64,000 nt of DNA from Leptospira sp. WS60.C2 (GTDB taxonomy: Bacteria > Spirochaetota > Leptospiria > Leptospirales > Leptospiraceae): assembly GCF_040833955.1 (NCBI RefSeq), contig NZ_CP162135.1, positions 49,168-113,167 of the forward strand. The letters run 5' to 3'. Within the stretch, counting starts at the first letter, position 1, and every line of letters begins with the position of its first letter. The notes under the pieces were generated by a model. That model searched no databases and had not been told where the DNA came from. It was given only the letters and a program-made list of their open reading frames with translations. Positions 26,550-34,495 of this stretch are shown here, one piece after another. The position numbers and the translations under genes are program-made.

Positions 26550-27734
26550 ATGAGAAAATTTAAAAATATGAAAAAAAACAAAACTAAGCTTCGATTGGAT
26601 AGAATAAATTTAAAAAAGAAAAGCAAAGCTATTCGCAAATCTAACATTCGAAGGCATCGAAAACTTTTTAAGTCACAAACGAAAAAGATTGAGGAGTTTA
26701 TCTATAAACTGAGACGTAATAGAAAGTTTGTCCTAATAAGTCTTCATAACAGGTATAAGTATACGTCTGATCCATTTCACATCAATGTTAATAAACAATT
26801 TGGAGTAGAAAAAAATGAAATTATAGACGAATACCTTGATCTTGCTGAAAAATGCATTGATTTTGATTCTTCGGAACTTAATATACATTTGGCAGATTGT
26901 GAGAGAATTTGGCCTAGTGCTGTAACTCTCCTTTGCTCTTTGCAAGAGTGGATTGAATTTGGAACGAAAAACAATGGTTTACCCGTGCCAAAAATTAGGT
27001 CATTAGATTCTAATCATTCTTCAGTAAATTCTTATTTAACTCATTGCGGATTCCATGACTATGTAGGCAGAGGAAGCAAGCCTAGTTCAGTTAAATATGA
27101 TGATAATAATGTCGTACACATTAGAAGAGAAAAAAATAAAGAAAACTTGGAAGAAAGAGAGGATCAAATCGTAAAATTAGTAACATCACATACGAAGTTC
27201 ACGCCAAATGAAATTGAAGAATTCTATGCAATTGTATTGACTGAAATATTTCTTAATGTCCAAGAACACGGGGTGACTTGTAACGATCAAGGTTGGTGGA
27301 TTCTAGCGCAGTATCATCCTCAACATAAAATAATTTCTTTGAATGTCGCTGATAATGGTATCGGATTTAGACTTAGCTTGACTACTGGGCCACAACAACA
27401 AGAAATTATATCAGAAATAGACAATCTCCCAGAAAATGATCACAAATTTATTTTACATGCAATGAAAGAAAATATTAGCGGTGCATACAATGCTTCCTCA
27501 AAAAATGGAATACTATTCAAAAATTATATTCGAGGGGCAAGACGAGGAAATGGCCTAGAACGAATTAAAGAAACTTGTAACAAACTTAAAATCGAATTTT
27601 CGATATTATCCCACTTTGGATATGTATTCTTTGACAAGAATGGTATTTTGATAAACTCTGGCTCAAGGATGAATCGTATTTTCGGTGGCACCTTATATCA
27701 CTTCAATATACCAGTAGAAAGATACACTTTATGA
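26550..27734 (+). CDS. GHKL-type ATPase (histidine-kinase/anti-sigma-like)
   Basis: This encodes 394 residues. The first 50 residues are extremely basic (RKFKNMKKNKTK ... RRHRKLFK), suggesting nucleic acid or membrane contact. The region at about 55-200 contains IWPSAVTLLCSLQEW. From about 225 a GHKL ATP-binding domain follows: N-box LTEIFLNVQEHG at 230-241, G1-box VADNGIGF at about 266-273 and G2-box RRGNGLERI at about 331-339. Histidine phosphotransfer or response-regulator partners are absent. Its 3' end overlaps a STAS-like DUF4325 gene by four bases, as for anti-sigma/anti-anti-sigma pairs. The ATG abuts the attC-like right box. A switch role within a three-gene module is inferred. Confidence 0.75.
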   Translation: MRKFKNMKKNKTKLRLDRINLKKKSKAIRKSNIRRHRKLFKSQTKKIEEFIYKLRRNRKFVLISLHNRYKYTSDPFHINVNKQFGVEKNEIIDEYLDLAEKCIDFDSSELNIHLADCERIWPSAVTLLCSLQEWIEFGTKNNGLPVPKIRSLDSNHSSVNSYLTHCGFHDYVGRGSKPSSVKYDDNNVVHIRREKNKENLEEREDQIVKLVTSHTKFTPNEIEEFYAIVLTEIFLNVQEHGVTCNDQGWWILAQYHPQHKIISLNVADNGIGFRLSLTTGPQQQEIISEIDNLPENDHKFILHAMKENISGAYNASSKNGILFKNYIRGARRGNGLERIKETCNKLKIEFSILSHFGYVFFDKNGILINSGSRMNRIFGGTLYHFNIPVERYTL

Positions 27735-28063
27735 TAAACATTGATGTAGGAAATGATTTCTATTTTAGATTAGCGAATCGAAATAAATTTCAAGGAGATG
27801 GTAAGTATACAGCTGAAGAATTCCGAAAAAAATATTTAATTGATCTTGAAAATGAGGATTTTTGGAAAGAATCAACTATATATATTACTCTGGACTTTAA
27901 AAATGTTAAAAAAATCGGTCCATCTTTTGCAAATGAAGCTTTTGCTTACTTTATGAAATTTACAGATCCAAAATCTTTTCTAAAACGAGTTTCATTCAAA
28001 AATTGCTCAGAGGTTCAATTAATGATAATCAGCAAGGAGTTAAATTCGGGATATTCAAAGTGA
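27731..28063 (+). CDS. STAS-like DUF4325 protein
   Basis: This encodes 110 residues and starts with an ATGA overlap at the stop of the GHKL gene. TIYITLDFKNVKKIGPSFANEAFAYFM is the hallmark of STAS-like DUF4325, with the strand-turn-helix that in SpoIIAA-type proteins carries the phosphorylated Ser (here GPSFANEA). This family is commonly found directly after GHKL ATPases. By analogy the pair would act as kinase/anti-factor and antagonist. The stop overlaps the GTG of the membrane protein gene. Confidence 0.75.
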   Translation: MINIDVGNDFYFRLANRNKFQGDGKYTAEEFRKKYLIDLENEDFWKESTIYITLDFKNVKKIGPSFANEAFAYFMKFTDPKSFLKRVSFKNCSEVQLMIISKELNSGYSK

Positions 28064-28632
28064 TTTTTTCTTTAATTTTTCTAAATATCGTTTATTTCTT
28101 TGTACTTTATGTTTTTGTTCCATATTTCTGTTTTAGCATTAGAGAAAAGTTAATTGCATATTATCAGATATTAAACTTCTTTACAATTTTTTTCAATACA
28201 AGTATAGGCGTATGGTTAGGTGCATATTACTTTTCAAACAAAAAGGAGTTTGATTTAGGCGAAAAAAAGAAAGATAAACGGAATAAAATTGTTAATACGT
28301 TAATCGAAGAACTTAAAACTCTAGATGAACAGGCAAATAAAATATTCTATTTAAATATTAAAACACAGACTGAATTAGATTTATCCAGAACCATTATTCA
28401 AAATTGTTTTGAATTTTTTATTGCCTGCATCGAAAATTTAAATGATATATTGGAATTTTCAAATTCAGAAATCAGATCTATCATTGAGTTCTATTCCTTT
28501 GCTGATAATTCAAAAGTCGTATCTCTTTTATCAATTAATCTTCTCAAAAAGTCAAAAATGAAAAATGAACAGCGAGATATTTTTGCGGAACAAATAAAGA
28601 TAACTCGATCAATTTTCCTCAAAAAATATTAA
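28060..28632 (+). CDS. Two-helix membrane protein, third gene of GHKL/STAS module
   Basis: The GTG at 28060 overlaps the STAS stop (GTGA) and gives 190 residues; the frame also has a TTG at 28003. Two hydrophobic segments lie at the N-terminus (IFSLIFLNIVYFFVLYVFV and a second ending TSIGVWLGAYYF). They are followed by a charged helical domain (KKKDKRNKIVNTLIEELKTLDEQ). A layout of two helices followed by a cytosolic coiled-like domain is common in membrane-perturbing effectors. No named family was recognised. The double overlap makes it an integral part of the operon. Effector function is inferred. Confidence 0.65.
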   Translation: MIFSLIFLNIVYFFVLYVFVPYFCFSIREKLIAYYQILNFFTIFFNTSIGVWLGAYYFSNKKEFDLGEKKKDKRNKIVNTLIEELKTLDEQANKIFYLNIKTQTELDLSRTIIQNCFEFFIACIENLNDILEFSNSEIRSIIEFYSFADNSKVVSLLSINLLKKSKMKNEQRDIFAEQIKITRSIFLKKY

Positions 28633-28639
28633 GACTTGC

Positions 28640-28809
28640 CTCGTATATCTGCCGCTAACCACTTATCTTCGGAACTTCGCCCTCGCTCCTCCTAAGGCAC
28701 AAAGACTTGTGTCACTTTTTTTGCCTGCGCAAGCGGTTTGTCATCCCTAACGCTTCCTTCAGGTGTTCGCTCTCAGTCTACATCGTTTAGTTAGTTATGT
28801 TATGCGACA
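28640..28809 (+). repeat. attC-like site D
   Basis: The left box TCGTATA (28641-28647) pairs with TATGCGA within the right box ATGTTATGCGAC (28797-28808). The inner arm GCTAACC (28654-28660) pairs partly with GTTAGTTA before the right box. The middle contains AAAGACTTGTGTCACTTT and GCGCAAGC palindromes. Length is about 170 bp. It separates the GHKL module from Septu. The pairing is imperfect, but box positions match sites A-C. Confidence 0.55.
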
Positions 28810-28895
28810 TGTCTCAACATTATGATTTAATCATAATCGCAAATCCAACAATATTTTCTTCTTGAATTTTACATAAGTGATTTAATCAATAACCA

Positions 28896-30077
28896 ATGAT
28901 AAGAGTAAACAGTATTAGAATTGTAAATGTAGGACCAATTAAAGATATTAAATTAAATTTTGATAATTCCTTCAATATCATCTGCGGACAAAATGGTATA
29001 GGCAAAACAACAATACTCAATTGCCTTGCTCAATCTTTTTCTGCTAGCAATCTTACTCTTAAAAAAAAAGCAGGAACAGAAAATGGTTTTTGGGATATTG
29101 ATGTAAATATAGATGGAACAAAATATGAAAATAATATTAGTATAAATGCATTTCATCCAAATGATAATAATAATTTATATAAGATACTTTTTTACGAAAG
29201 TTCAAAAGAGGTAATTGTATTCAAAACACATCGAGATATCGATTACATAAAACTTAATTCGTTATCAAATGATCCAATAAAAAATATTGGTACCTTTGCT
29301 CAAGAAACTTTGAGTGGATCGCTTTCCGACGATTTAAAAAATTGGTTTGTAAACAGATATCTATTCTCTGCACAAAGTGGAGCATTGGACGAGAATCAAT
29401 TAAAAAACTTTGAATTAGCTAAGCAGTGTTTTACTTTTTTAAATCCTAAAATTTCCTTCTGTAAGGTAAGTCCAAATTCATTCGATATTTTACTTAATGA
29501 CAATAACGATGAAATATATTTTGAATATTTGTCTTCTGGTTATAAATCATGTATAGCGCTCTTACTAGGCCTTATAAAAGAAATTGAATTCAGGCACAAA
29601 AATCCCACCAAGTATATTATGAACTTTGATGGAATTGTATTTATTGATGAAATAGACTTGCATTTACACCCAGAATGGCAAGCAACAATTTATCAAATCT
29701 TAAAACATATTCTTCCAAAGGCGCAAATTTTTACGTCCACACATAGCCCGCATATAATACAAATCGCCAATCCAAAAGAAATAATCGCATTAACGCTCAA
29801 TGAAAATTTGGAGATAATATCAAATTCATTAATAAATTCTGAGTTTGGATGTCAAGGTTGGACAATAGAAGAAATCTTGACAGGTGTAATGGGGATGACC
29901 GAAACAAGAACTGAACAATACCGAGAAATTATGGAAAAATTTAATTCAGCATTAGAAAATGACGATTATTCAGGTGCAAAATTAAACTTTGATGTTATTG
30001 AAAGAATGCTTCATCCCGAAAATGCCTTAAAAAAAATTTTCAAAATTCAGTTAGCTGGAATGAGAAAAAATGATTAA
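28896..30077 (+). CDS. ptuA: Septu ATPase PtuA
   Basis: This encodes 393 residues, an ABC/SMC-like AAA ATPase. Walker A is GQNGIGKTT at 31-39, the signature-like YLSSGYKS at about 210-217, Walker B GIVFIDEIDLHLHP at about 246-259, and the switch His in TSTHSPH at about 281-287. The C-terminal 90 residues (WTIEEILTGVMGM onward) are the helical tail typical of PtuA. It overlaps the HNH gene by 8 bases. PtuA and PtuB form the Septu anti-phage system, in which the ATPase assembly senses infection and licenses nucleic-acid cleavage by PtuB. Gene order and both domains match type I Septu, without a retron reverse transcriptase upstream. Confidence 0.85.
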   Translation: MIRVNSIRIVNVGPIKDIKLNFDNSFNIICGQNGIGKTTILNCLAQSFSASNLTLKKKAGTENGFWDIDVNIDGTKYENNISINAFHPNDNNNLYKILFYESSKEVIVFKTHRDIDYIKLNSLSNDPIKNIGTFAQETLSGSLSDDLKNWFVNRYLFSAQSGALDENQLKNFELAKQCFTFLNPKISFCKVSPNSFDILLNDNNDEIYFEYLSSGYKSCIALLLGLIKEIEFRHKNPTKYIMNFDGIVFIDEIDLHLHPEWQATIYQILKHILPKAQIFTSTHSPHIIQIANPKEIIALTLNENLEIISNSLINSEFGCQGWTIEEILTGVMGMTETRTEQYREIMEKFNSALENDDYSGAKLNFDVIERMLHPENALKKIFKIQLAGMRKND

Positions 30078-30822
30078 AATTAATAGAACGCCAAAACCTC
30101 CAGAACTAACGGAATTATTACAAACAGAACTTACCCAAGAATTTATCTTAACGAATAAATCCGTCTGGAATATAGATTTTTTAAAAAATAAACTTTTAGA
30201 TTACTCAAACAATAAATGCTGTTATTGCGAAGCAAATATAAAAGAAGAGAGCAAATATCTAGAAGTTGACCATTTTCATCCTAAGGAAAAGTATAAAAAT
30301 GAAGTTTTAGAATGGAACAACCTACTTCCTTCATGTAAAAAATGTAACGGAACAAAGAAGGATCACGATACAATAATGGAACCAATTATTGATCCAACGT
30401 GCATAGATCCTAAATTGCACCTCAAATATTGGTGCTACAGAATAAAAGGGAAAGATGAATTTGGAAAGCTCACGATTTCAGTGTTGGACTTAAACAATTC
30501 CGAAAGGCTTGTAAAGAAAAGGTTTGAGATAGGAAATGCAATCCAACAAAAATTAGAAGAATTGAACGAATTAACTAGCGAATTTATATCCGGACTTCAA
30601 GCAAATACTAGGAGAAGAAACAGGATTTTGAATGGGTTGAAGGATTTAATGAAAGAAGGATTGCCAAATTCTATTTACTCTGCGACAACAGCAGCTATTA
30701 TTTTAACAGATAAGGAATTCATCGATCTTAAAGAAAATTTAAAAATGTTGAGTCTATGGGATGGTGAATTAAACCAATTGGAAATTGATATCTCTAATAT
30801 AGCCTTTGAGGTATTAGTTTAA
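30070..30822 (+). CDS. ptuB: Septu HNH nuclease PtuB
   Basis: This encodes 250 residues. The HNH site is complete: CCYC at 50-53, EVDHFHP at 65-71 with the catalytic His, EWNNLLPSC at 81-89 with the Asn, and CKKC at 89-92. The two CxxC pairs bind the structural zinc. The remaining 150 residues are helical, as in PtuB. The nuclease degrades nucleic acid on activation by PtuA, which overlaps it upstream by 8 bases. The gene ends just before attC-like site E, so the two genes together make one cassette-like unit. Confidence 0.85.
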   Translation: MIKINRTPKPPELTELLQTELTQEFILTNKSVWNIDFLKNKLLDYSNNKCCYCEANIKEESKYLEVDHFHPKEKYKNEVLEWNNLLPSCKKCNGTKKDHDTIMEPIIDPTCIDPKLHLKYWCYRIKGKDEFGKLTISVLDLNNSERLVKKRFEIGNAIQQKLEELNELTSEFISGLQANTRRRNRILNGLKDLMKEGLPNSIYSATTAAIILTDKEFIDLKENLKMLSLWDGELNQLEIDISNIAFEVLV

Positions 30823-30839
30823 TCTGAACAAGTGAACAA

Positions 30840-31069
30840 TAGTGATAATGTCTTAACTTATTAAAGATTTGGCCTGACTTAATCTCTTAAATCAAAAATA
30901 TAAGATCTGGGTTAATTAGTCTATTCCCAAAGCTTCGGTACGAGGTCTTAGTTAAACTGCGAAACATTGGCTTCTTCACTCCGATTACTTTAGCAAGAAT
31001 ATTCCATTTCTTAACATCCCGTTGATATCAGAGCTAGCTTAAGTCAGTTACTCTAATTCGTTATAAGTA
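30840..31069 (+). repeat. attC-like site E
   Basis: The left part AGTGATAATGTCTTAACTT (30841-30859) pairs with AAGTCAGTTA (31040-31049) and the right box TCGTTATAAG (31059-31068), allowing a few mismatches. The middle contains several foldable segments. At 230 bp it is the longest of the spacers. The right box lies immediately before the start of the TIR gene, as in sites C and D. Confidence 0.5.
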
Positions 31070-31071
31070 AT

Positions 31072-31626
31072 TTGAAAAAAATATCCAGGAAAAATAGAAT
31101 GCCTCTTTCCCAAAATGATCTTCTTTTAAACTCACTTTCTTATTATAAATCTTTAAACGAAAGGGTAGAACTAAATAAAACGAAATATTTTAAAAAGAAA
31201 TCTGCCTTTCTGTGTCATAGCCACAAAGATGAAGCACTTGTCAAAGGCTTAATTGTTTGCTTAAAAGATAATGGAATTGACTTATATGTGGATTGGTTGG
31301 ATCAAACGCTTCCCAATAGTCCGAACGTTTTTACTGCTCAGAAGATACAGAGAAGAATACTTGAGTGCGATCTATTTTTATTTTTAGCGACCCAGAATTC
31401 AATGAATTCACGTTGGTGTCCTTGGGAAATTGGATATGCAGATGCAAGCGTTAGAGACGTTTTAATAATTCCTACATCTACAACGAACGAAACTTATGGA
31501 AATGAATATTTAGAATTATACGAGAGCATTGATTTAAAATATTTAGAAAACAAATATAACTTAACTGTATATAATCCAAACTCTAATTATGAAATTTTAT
31601 TAATAGAAAAAATAAAACAAATTTAG
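31072..31626 (+). CDS. TIR-domain protein
   Basis: This encodes 184 residues if the TTG at 31072 next to the attC-like box is used; an ATG at 31099 would give 175. A TIR domain covers about 43-180. SAFLCHSHKDEALVKGL at 44-60 is box 1, LYVDWLDQTLPNSP at 71-84 is the BB-loop region, and WCPWEIGYAD at 115-124 holds the catalytic Glu119 of NAD-cleaving TIRs. No other domain is fused. It lies 560 bp before thsA in the same direction. It could be an extra Thoeris sensor making a signal nucleotide, or an independent NADase effector. The spacer with the long hairpin argues against simple cotranscription. Confidence 0.75.
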   Translation: MKKISRKNRMPLSQNDLLLNSLSYYKSLNERVELNKTKYFKKKSAFLCHSHKDEALVKGLIVCLKDNGIDLYVDWLDQTLPNSPNVFTAQKIQRRILECDLFLFLATQNSMNSRWCPWEIGYADASVRDVLIIPTSTTNETYGNEYLELYESIDLKYLENKYNLTVYNPNSNYEILLIEKIKQI

Positions 31627-32186
31627 GTCAAGAATAGAAATCTTTCTAAAGAAATTTATTTAATTTAAAAAATATATAAAATATTCCATTATTAATTATC
31701 ACAGGATCGCGGAAGTTCATATTTGTTTTTTGGTATAAGCAGACAAAAATATAAATGCACTCAATCTCATTTTGATCCTTCATTAGAATTTTTTAATTTA
31801 GTTTTTTTATCGACTATTGGAGAAAAATATTTGAGTCATTTGACTGTTTTATTCTAAAAAGATATAATACCTCATATTGATTTTGTAAAATCGGTTTACT
31901 GAATAAGCTGATTCTATGTCTAAAACAATGATGTCACTTATTTTAATAGCATACTATTTGCTGATATAATTATAACCCGTTCTTATAAGTATAAGACTTT
32001 GTAGATAAATGACAATTCGATGTGAGATCGCTAGGTTTCTGTCACTCGCTTGTATATGCAAGCGAGTGACAGAAACCTAGCGATCAATTCCGGAATTCAG
32101 GGTCAATATAATTCGGTTAGTCGAGTTTGTTTTCATATTGGTAAAACATTATTGGAAATTATTAAAAAGAATAAAGTAGGGAAAAA
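31627..32186. other. Spacer between TIR gene and Thoeris
   Basis: This is 560 AT-rich bases with one outstanding feature, the perfect 27-bp inverted repeat at 32026-32085. AGTAGGGA at 32174-32181 is the ribosome binding site of thsA. No open frame of note and no clear attC boxes are seen, unlike the other spacers. Confidence 0.6.
32026..32085. repeat. Perfect 27-bp inverted repeat with 6-base loop
   Basis: The left arm 32026-32052 begins GATCGCTAGGTTTC and ends CTCGCTTG. The right arm 32059-32085 is its exact complement, and the loop is TATATG. A DNA or RNA hairpin of this length with no mismatch and no following T-tract is not an ordinary terminator. It lies 101 bp before thsA. Possible roles are a recombination or folding site, a structured RNA, or a cut-and-joined duplication. 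Confidence 0.85.
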
Positions 32187-33617
32187 TTGAAATTTGAAAT
32201 AGGGATAGAATCATTTATAAATAACTACTTAAAGGCTTTAAAAGAGAAAAATGCTGTTGTATTCATTGGGGCAGGTATGTCAGTATCCCAAGGTTTTTTC
32301 GATTGGAAAAGGTTATTAAAACCAATTGCCGACAAACTGGGACTTGATATTGAGGAGGAACAACATGACCTAACTTCATTAGCACAATTTTTTGTTGACG
32401 ATCATGGAGGAATTAGAGGTGAGCTTGACCAAATTATCGTTGAAGAATATGGCAAAACAACGATGTCTGTTTCTGAAAACCATAGAATTTTAGCTCGGCT
32501 TCCGATTCAAATTTATTGGACTACCAACTATGATCGTCTTATAGAAAAGGCACTTTTAGAACAAGGGAAAACTCCTGACATTAAAAAAGCTCAATCAGAT
32601 TTGACTGTAAATCTTCCAAAACGAGATGCGATTATTTACAAAATGCATGGTGACATTGAAACTGTATCTGAAACAGTACTTACAAAGCATGAGTATGAAG
32701 ATTATAATAAAAATAGAGAATTGTTTAGTAATGCTTTCAAAAGCGACTATGTTTCCAGAACATTTCTTTTTATCGGCTTTAGCTTCACTGACCCGAACCT
32801 AGATTATTTAATAAGCCGTATAAGGACTACTTTAGGTCAAAACATAAAACCAGACTATTATTTTATTAAGAAAGAAACAATCACAAGAGCACAACGAAGA
32901 CAAGAGCTAAAGGTAAATTCTTTAAAGAAATATGGTCTAAATCCATTATGGATAAATGACTATTCTGAAATAACTTCTATTCTTAAAGAAATAGAATCAA
33001 GATTCCTACGAACGACAATTTTGATTTCAGGTAGTGCCGACGATTATGGAAGTTTTGGCGAGAAAAGAGCAATAGAACTTTTACATGATTTAAGCAAAAA
33101 TCTTTCCCATAATTCATATAAAATTCTGACAGGCTTTGGCTGGGGAGTTGGGAGCGCAGTGATTAACGGGGTTTTAGATAATATGCAAACTGAAGGAAAT
33201 CAGAATATTGACAATTATCTAATTATGAGACCTTTCCCACAATTTGAAACTAAAGGTAAAAATCTTAAAGAGCTATGGAAAGATTATCGAAAAAAATTCA
33301 TACCATTAGCAGGTATCGCAATATTCGTATTTGGTAACAGAAAGAACAAAACAACCGGTGTCCTTGAGGAAGCAACTGGAGTTATTGATGAGTTTAACAT
33401 TGCATTCGAGAGTGGTCTTTTATTGGTTCCAATTGGTGCTACAGGTTATGTATCTGAATCTCTTTGGTCTAAAGTCATTAGTTCCTTCAAAGACTACTAC
33501 CCAAATCATGACTATTTATTAGATGATTTTAAAACTCTTGGTGATTCTCGGATTGAAAACTCAGTGATAATTCAAACTGTAATAAAAATAATCAACAAAT
33601 TAAATCTAAGACAATAA
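32187..33617 (+). CDS. thsA: Thoeris effector ThsA (SIR2-SLOG NADase)
   Basis: This encodes 476 residues, the usual length of SIR2-SLOG ThsA. The TTG at 32187 has AGGGA 6 bases upstream; the first ATG (codon 31) would remove the NAD site, so TTG is the start. SIR2 domain: FIGAGMS at 26-32, WTTNYD at 111-116 with the catalytic Asn114, and YKMHGD at 151-156 with His154. The SLOG/STALD domain starts at about 275 with TILISGSADDYGSFGEKRA and includes GFGWGVGSAVING, the pocket that binds the cyclic ADP-ribose signal made by ThsB. On activation ThsA depletes NAD and halts the infected cell. It is followed by thsB after 22 bases. Confidence 0.9.
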   Translation: MKFEIGIESFINNYLKALKEKNAVVFIGAGMSVSQGFFDWKRLLKPIADKLGLDIEEEQHDLTSLAQFFVDDHGGIRGELDQIIVEEYGKTTMSVSENHRILARLPIQIYWTTNYDRLIEKALLEQGKTPDIKKAQSDLTVNLPKRDAIIYKMHGDIETVSETVLTKHEYEDYNKNRELFSNAFKSDYVSRTFLFIGFSFTDPNLDYLISRIRTTLGQNIKPDYYFIKKETITRAQRRQELKVNSLKKYGLNPLWINDYSEITSILKEIESRFLRTTILISGSADDYGSFGEKRAIELLHDLSKNLSHNSYKILTGFGWGVGSAVINGVLDNMQTEGNQNIDNYLIMRPFPQFETKGKNLKELWKDYRKKFIPLAGIAIFVFGNRKNKTTGVLEEATGVIDEFNIAFESGLLLVPIGATGYVSESLWSKVISSFKDYYPNHDYLLDDFKTLGDSRIENSVIIQTVIKIINKLNLRQ

Positions 33618-33639
33618 ACCAACAAAAAGGAAAATTTAA

Positions 33640-34125
33640 ATGGCAACGAAAAGGAAAGTTTTTTACAGTTTTCACTACGACAATGATGTCTTTAGAGTTC
33701 AACAGATTAGAAATATGGGTGCAATTGAAGGTGACGAACCAGTTTCTAAAAACGATTGGGAAACATTACAGAAAGGCGGTAGTAAAGCCATTGAAAAATG
33801 GATTGAAGACAATATGTCCGGCAAGAGCTGTGTGGTAGTTCTTGTAGGTGAAGATACTTACAAAAGACCTTGGGTAATACATGAAATTACTAAAGCTTGG
33901 AATGACGGTAAGGGACTTGTTGGAATTTATATTCATAATTTAAAAGACCCTAAAACTGGAACGTGTTCTAAAGGAACTAATCCATTTGAACAGATTGGAC
34001 TAAGAAACGGTAAAAAACTATCTGATTATGTAAAATGTGTCAATCCCAAAAGCACAGATGCCTATAATGATATAAAAGCAAATCTTGCTGACTGGGTGGA
34101 AGATGCTATTAATAGCCGAAAATAG
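33640..34125 (+). CDS. thsB: Thoeris sensor ThsB (TIR-like, DUF1863)
   Basis: This encodes 161 residues of the TIR-like DUF1863 type. KVFYSFHYDNDVFRVQQIRN at 6-25 opens the domain. SCVVVLVGEDTYKRPWVIHEI at 63-83 includes Glu82, the probable catalytic residue. GIYIHNLKDPKTG follows. ThsB senses phage and converts NAD to an isomer of cyclic ADP-ribose that activates ThsA. AAAAAGGAAAA precedes the ATG. Gene order thsA-thsB on one strand matches known Thoeris loci. The gene ends 6 bases before spacer F. Confidence 0.85.
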   Translation: MATKRKVFYSFHYDNDVFRVQQIRNMGAIEGDEPVSKNDWETLQKGGSKAIEKWIEDNMSGKSCVVVLVGEDTYKRPWVIHEITKAWNDGKGLVGIYIHNLKDPKTGTCSKGTNPFEQIGLRNGKKLSDYVKCVNPKSTDAYNDIKANLADWVEDAINSRK

Positions 34126-34130
34126 CAAGG

Positions 34131-34205
34131 ACGCATAACAGCAGATAAGCCTACGAATCTAACTTCAAGTTGGGGAAACTTAAGTAAGCCAAATTTGTTA
34201 AGAGT
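34131..34205 (+). repeat. Cassette-boundary spacer F (attC-like, short)
   Basis: The left box ACGCATAAC (34131-34139) and right box TTTGTTAAG (34193-34201) flank only about 55 bp. The right box equals that of spacer G. The internal sequence AGCCTACGAATCTAAC resembles AGCCTACGAATAAC at the half site at 4691. Inner arms do not pair well. It marks the right end of the visible array. Confidence 0.4.
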
Positions 34206-34237
34206 CAAGAATAAAAAATAAATCCAAAATGACATAT

Positions 34238-34495
34238 ATGAAAATATTTCTAACAGCAATTTTTCTTCTTTTGTTATTCAACTGCCAAAAAGAAAAAGAA
34301 GCAATTTTCGGCAAATCGAAAGAAACTAAAGAAAAAGAAAGCAGATGTGATCCCGTGGCCACTTTCTTTGTCTGCGAAGTAATAAATCTTCAACTTTGTA
34401 TAAATAGTGGCACATCTGAAAACGATTGCTCTTCGAGGAAAGGTGCATGCTATATTCAAAGAGCAAATCTTTGTAACGGGACAACTACCTTTTAA
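34238..34495 (+). CDS. Small Cys-rich lipoprotein
   Basis: This encodes 85 residues from the ATG at 34238; another in-frame ATG lies nine bases upstream. The signal peptide MKIFLTAIFLLLLFNC gives lipobox LFNC with Cys16. A Lys/Glu-rich linker is followed by six further cysteines (CDP, FVCEV, LCINS, NDCSS, GACY, NLCNG) that could form three disulfides outside the cytoplasm. Small Leptospira lipoproteins of this design are common and mostly uncharacterised. It sits right after spacer F and may be the last cassette of the array. Confidence 0.7.
   Translation: MKIFLTAIFLLLLFNCQKEKEAIFGKSKETKEKESRCDPVATFFVCEVINLQLCINSGTSENDCSSRKGACYIQRANLCNGTTTF

Noticed and set aside
28640..30822. Retron (Septu-like genes are also retron effectors)
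   Set aside because: No reverse transcriptase or msr/msd-like structure precedes the ATPase gene; the spacer is attC-like.
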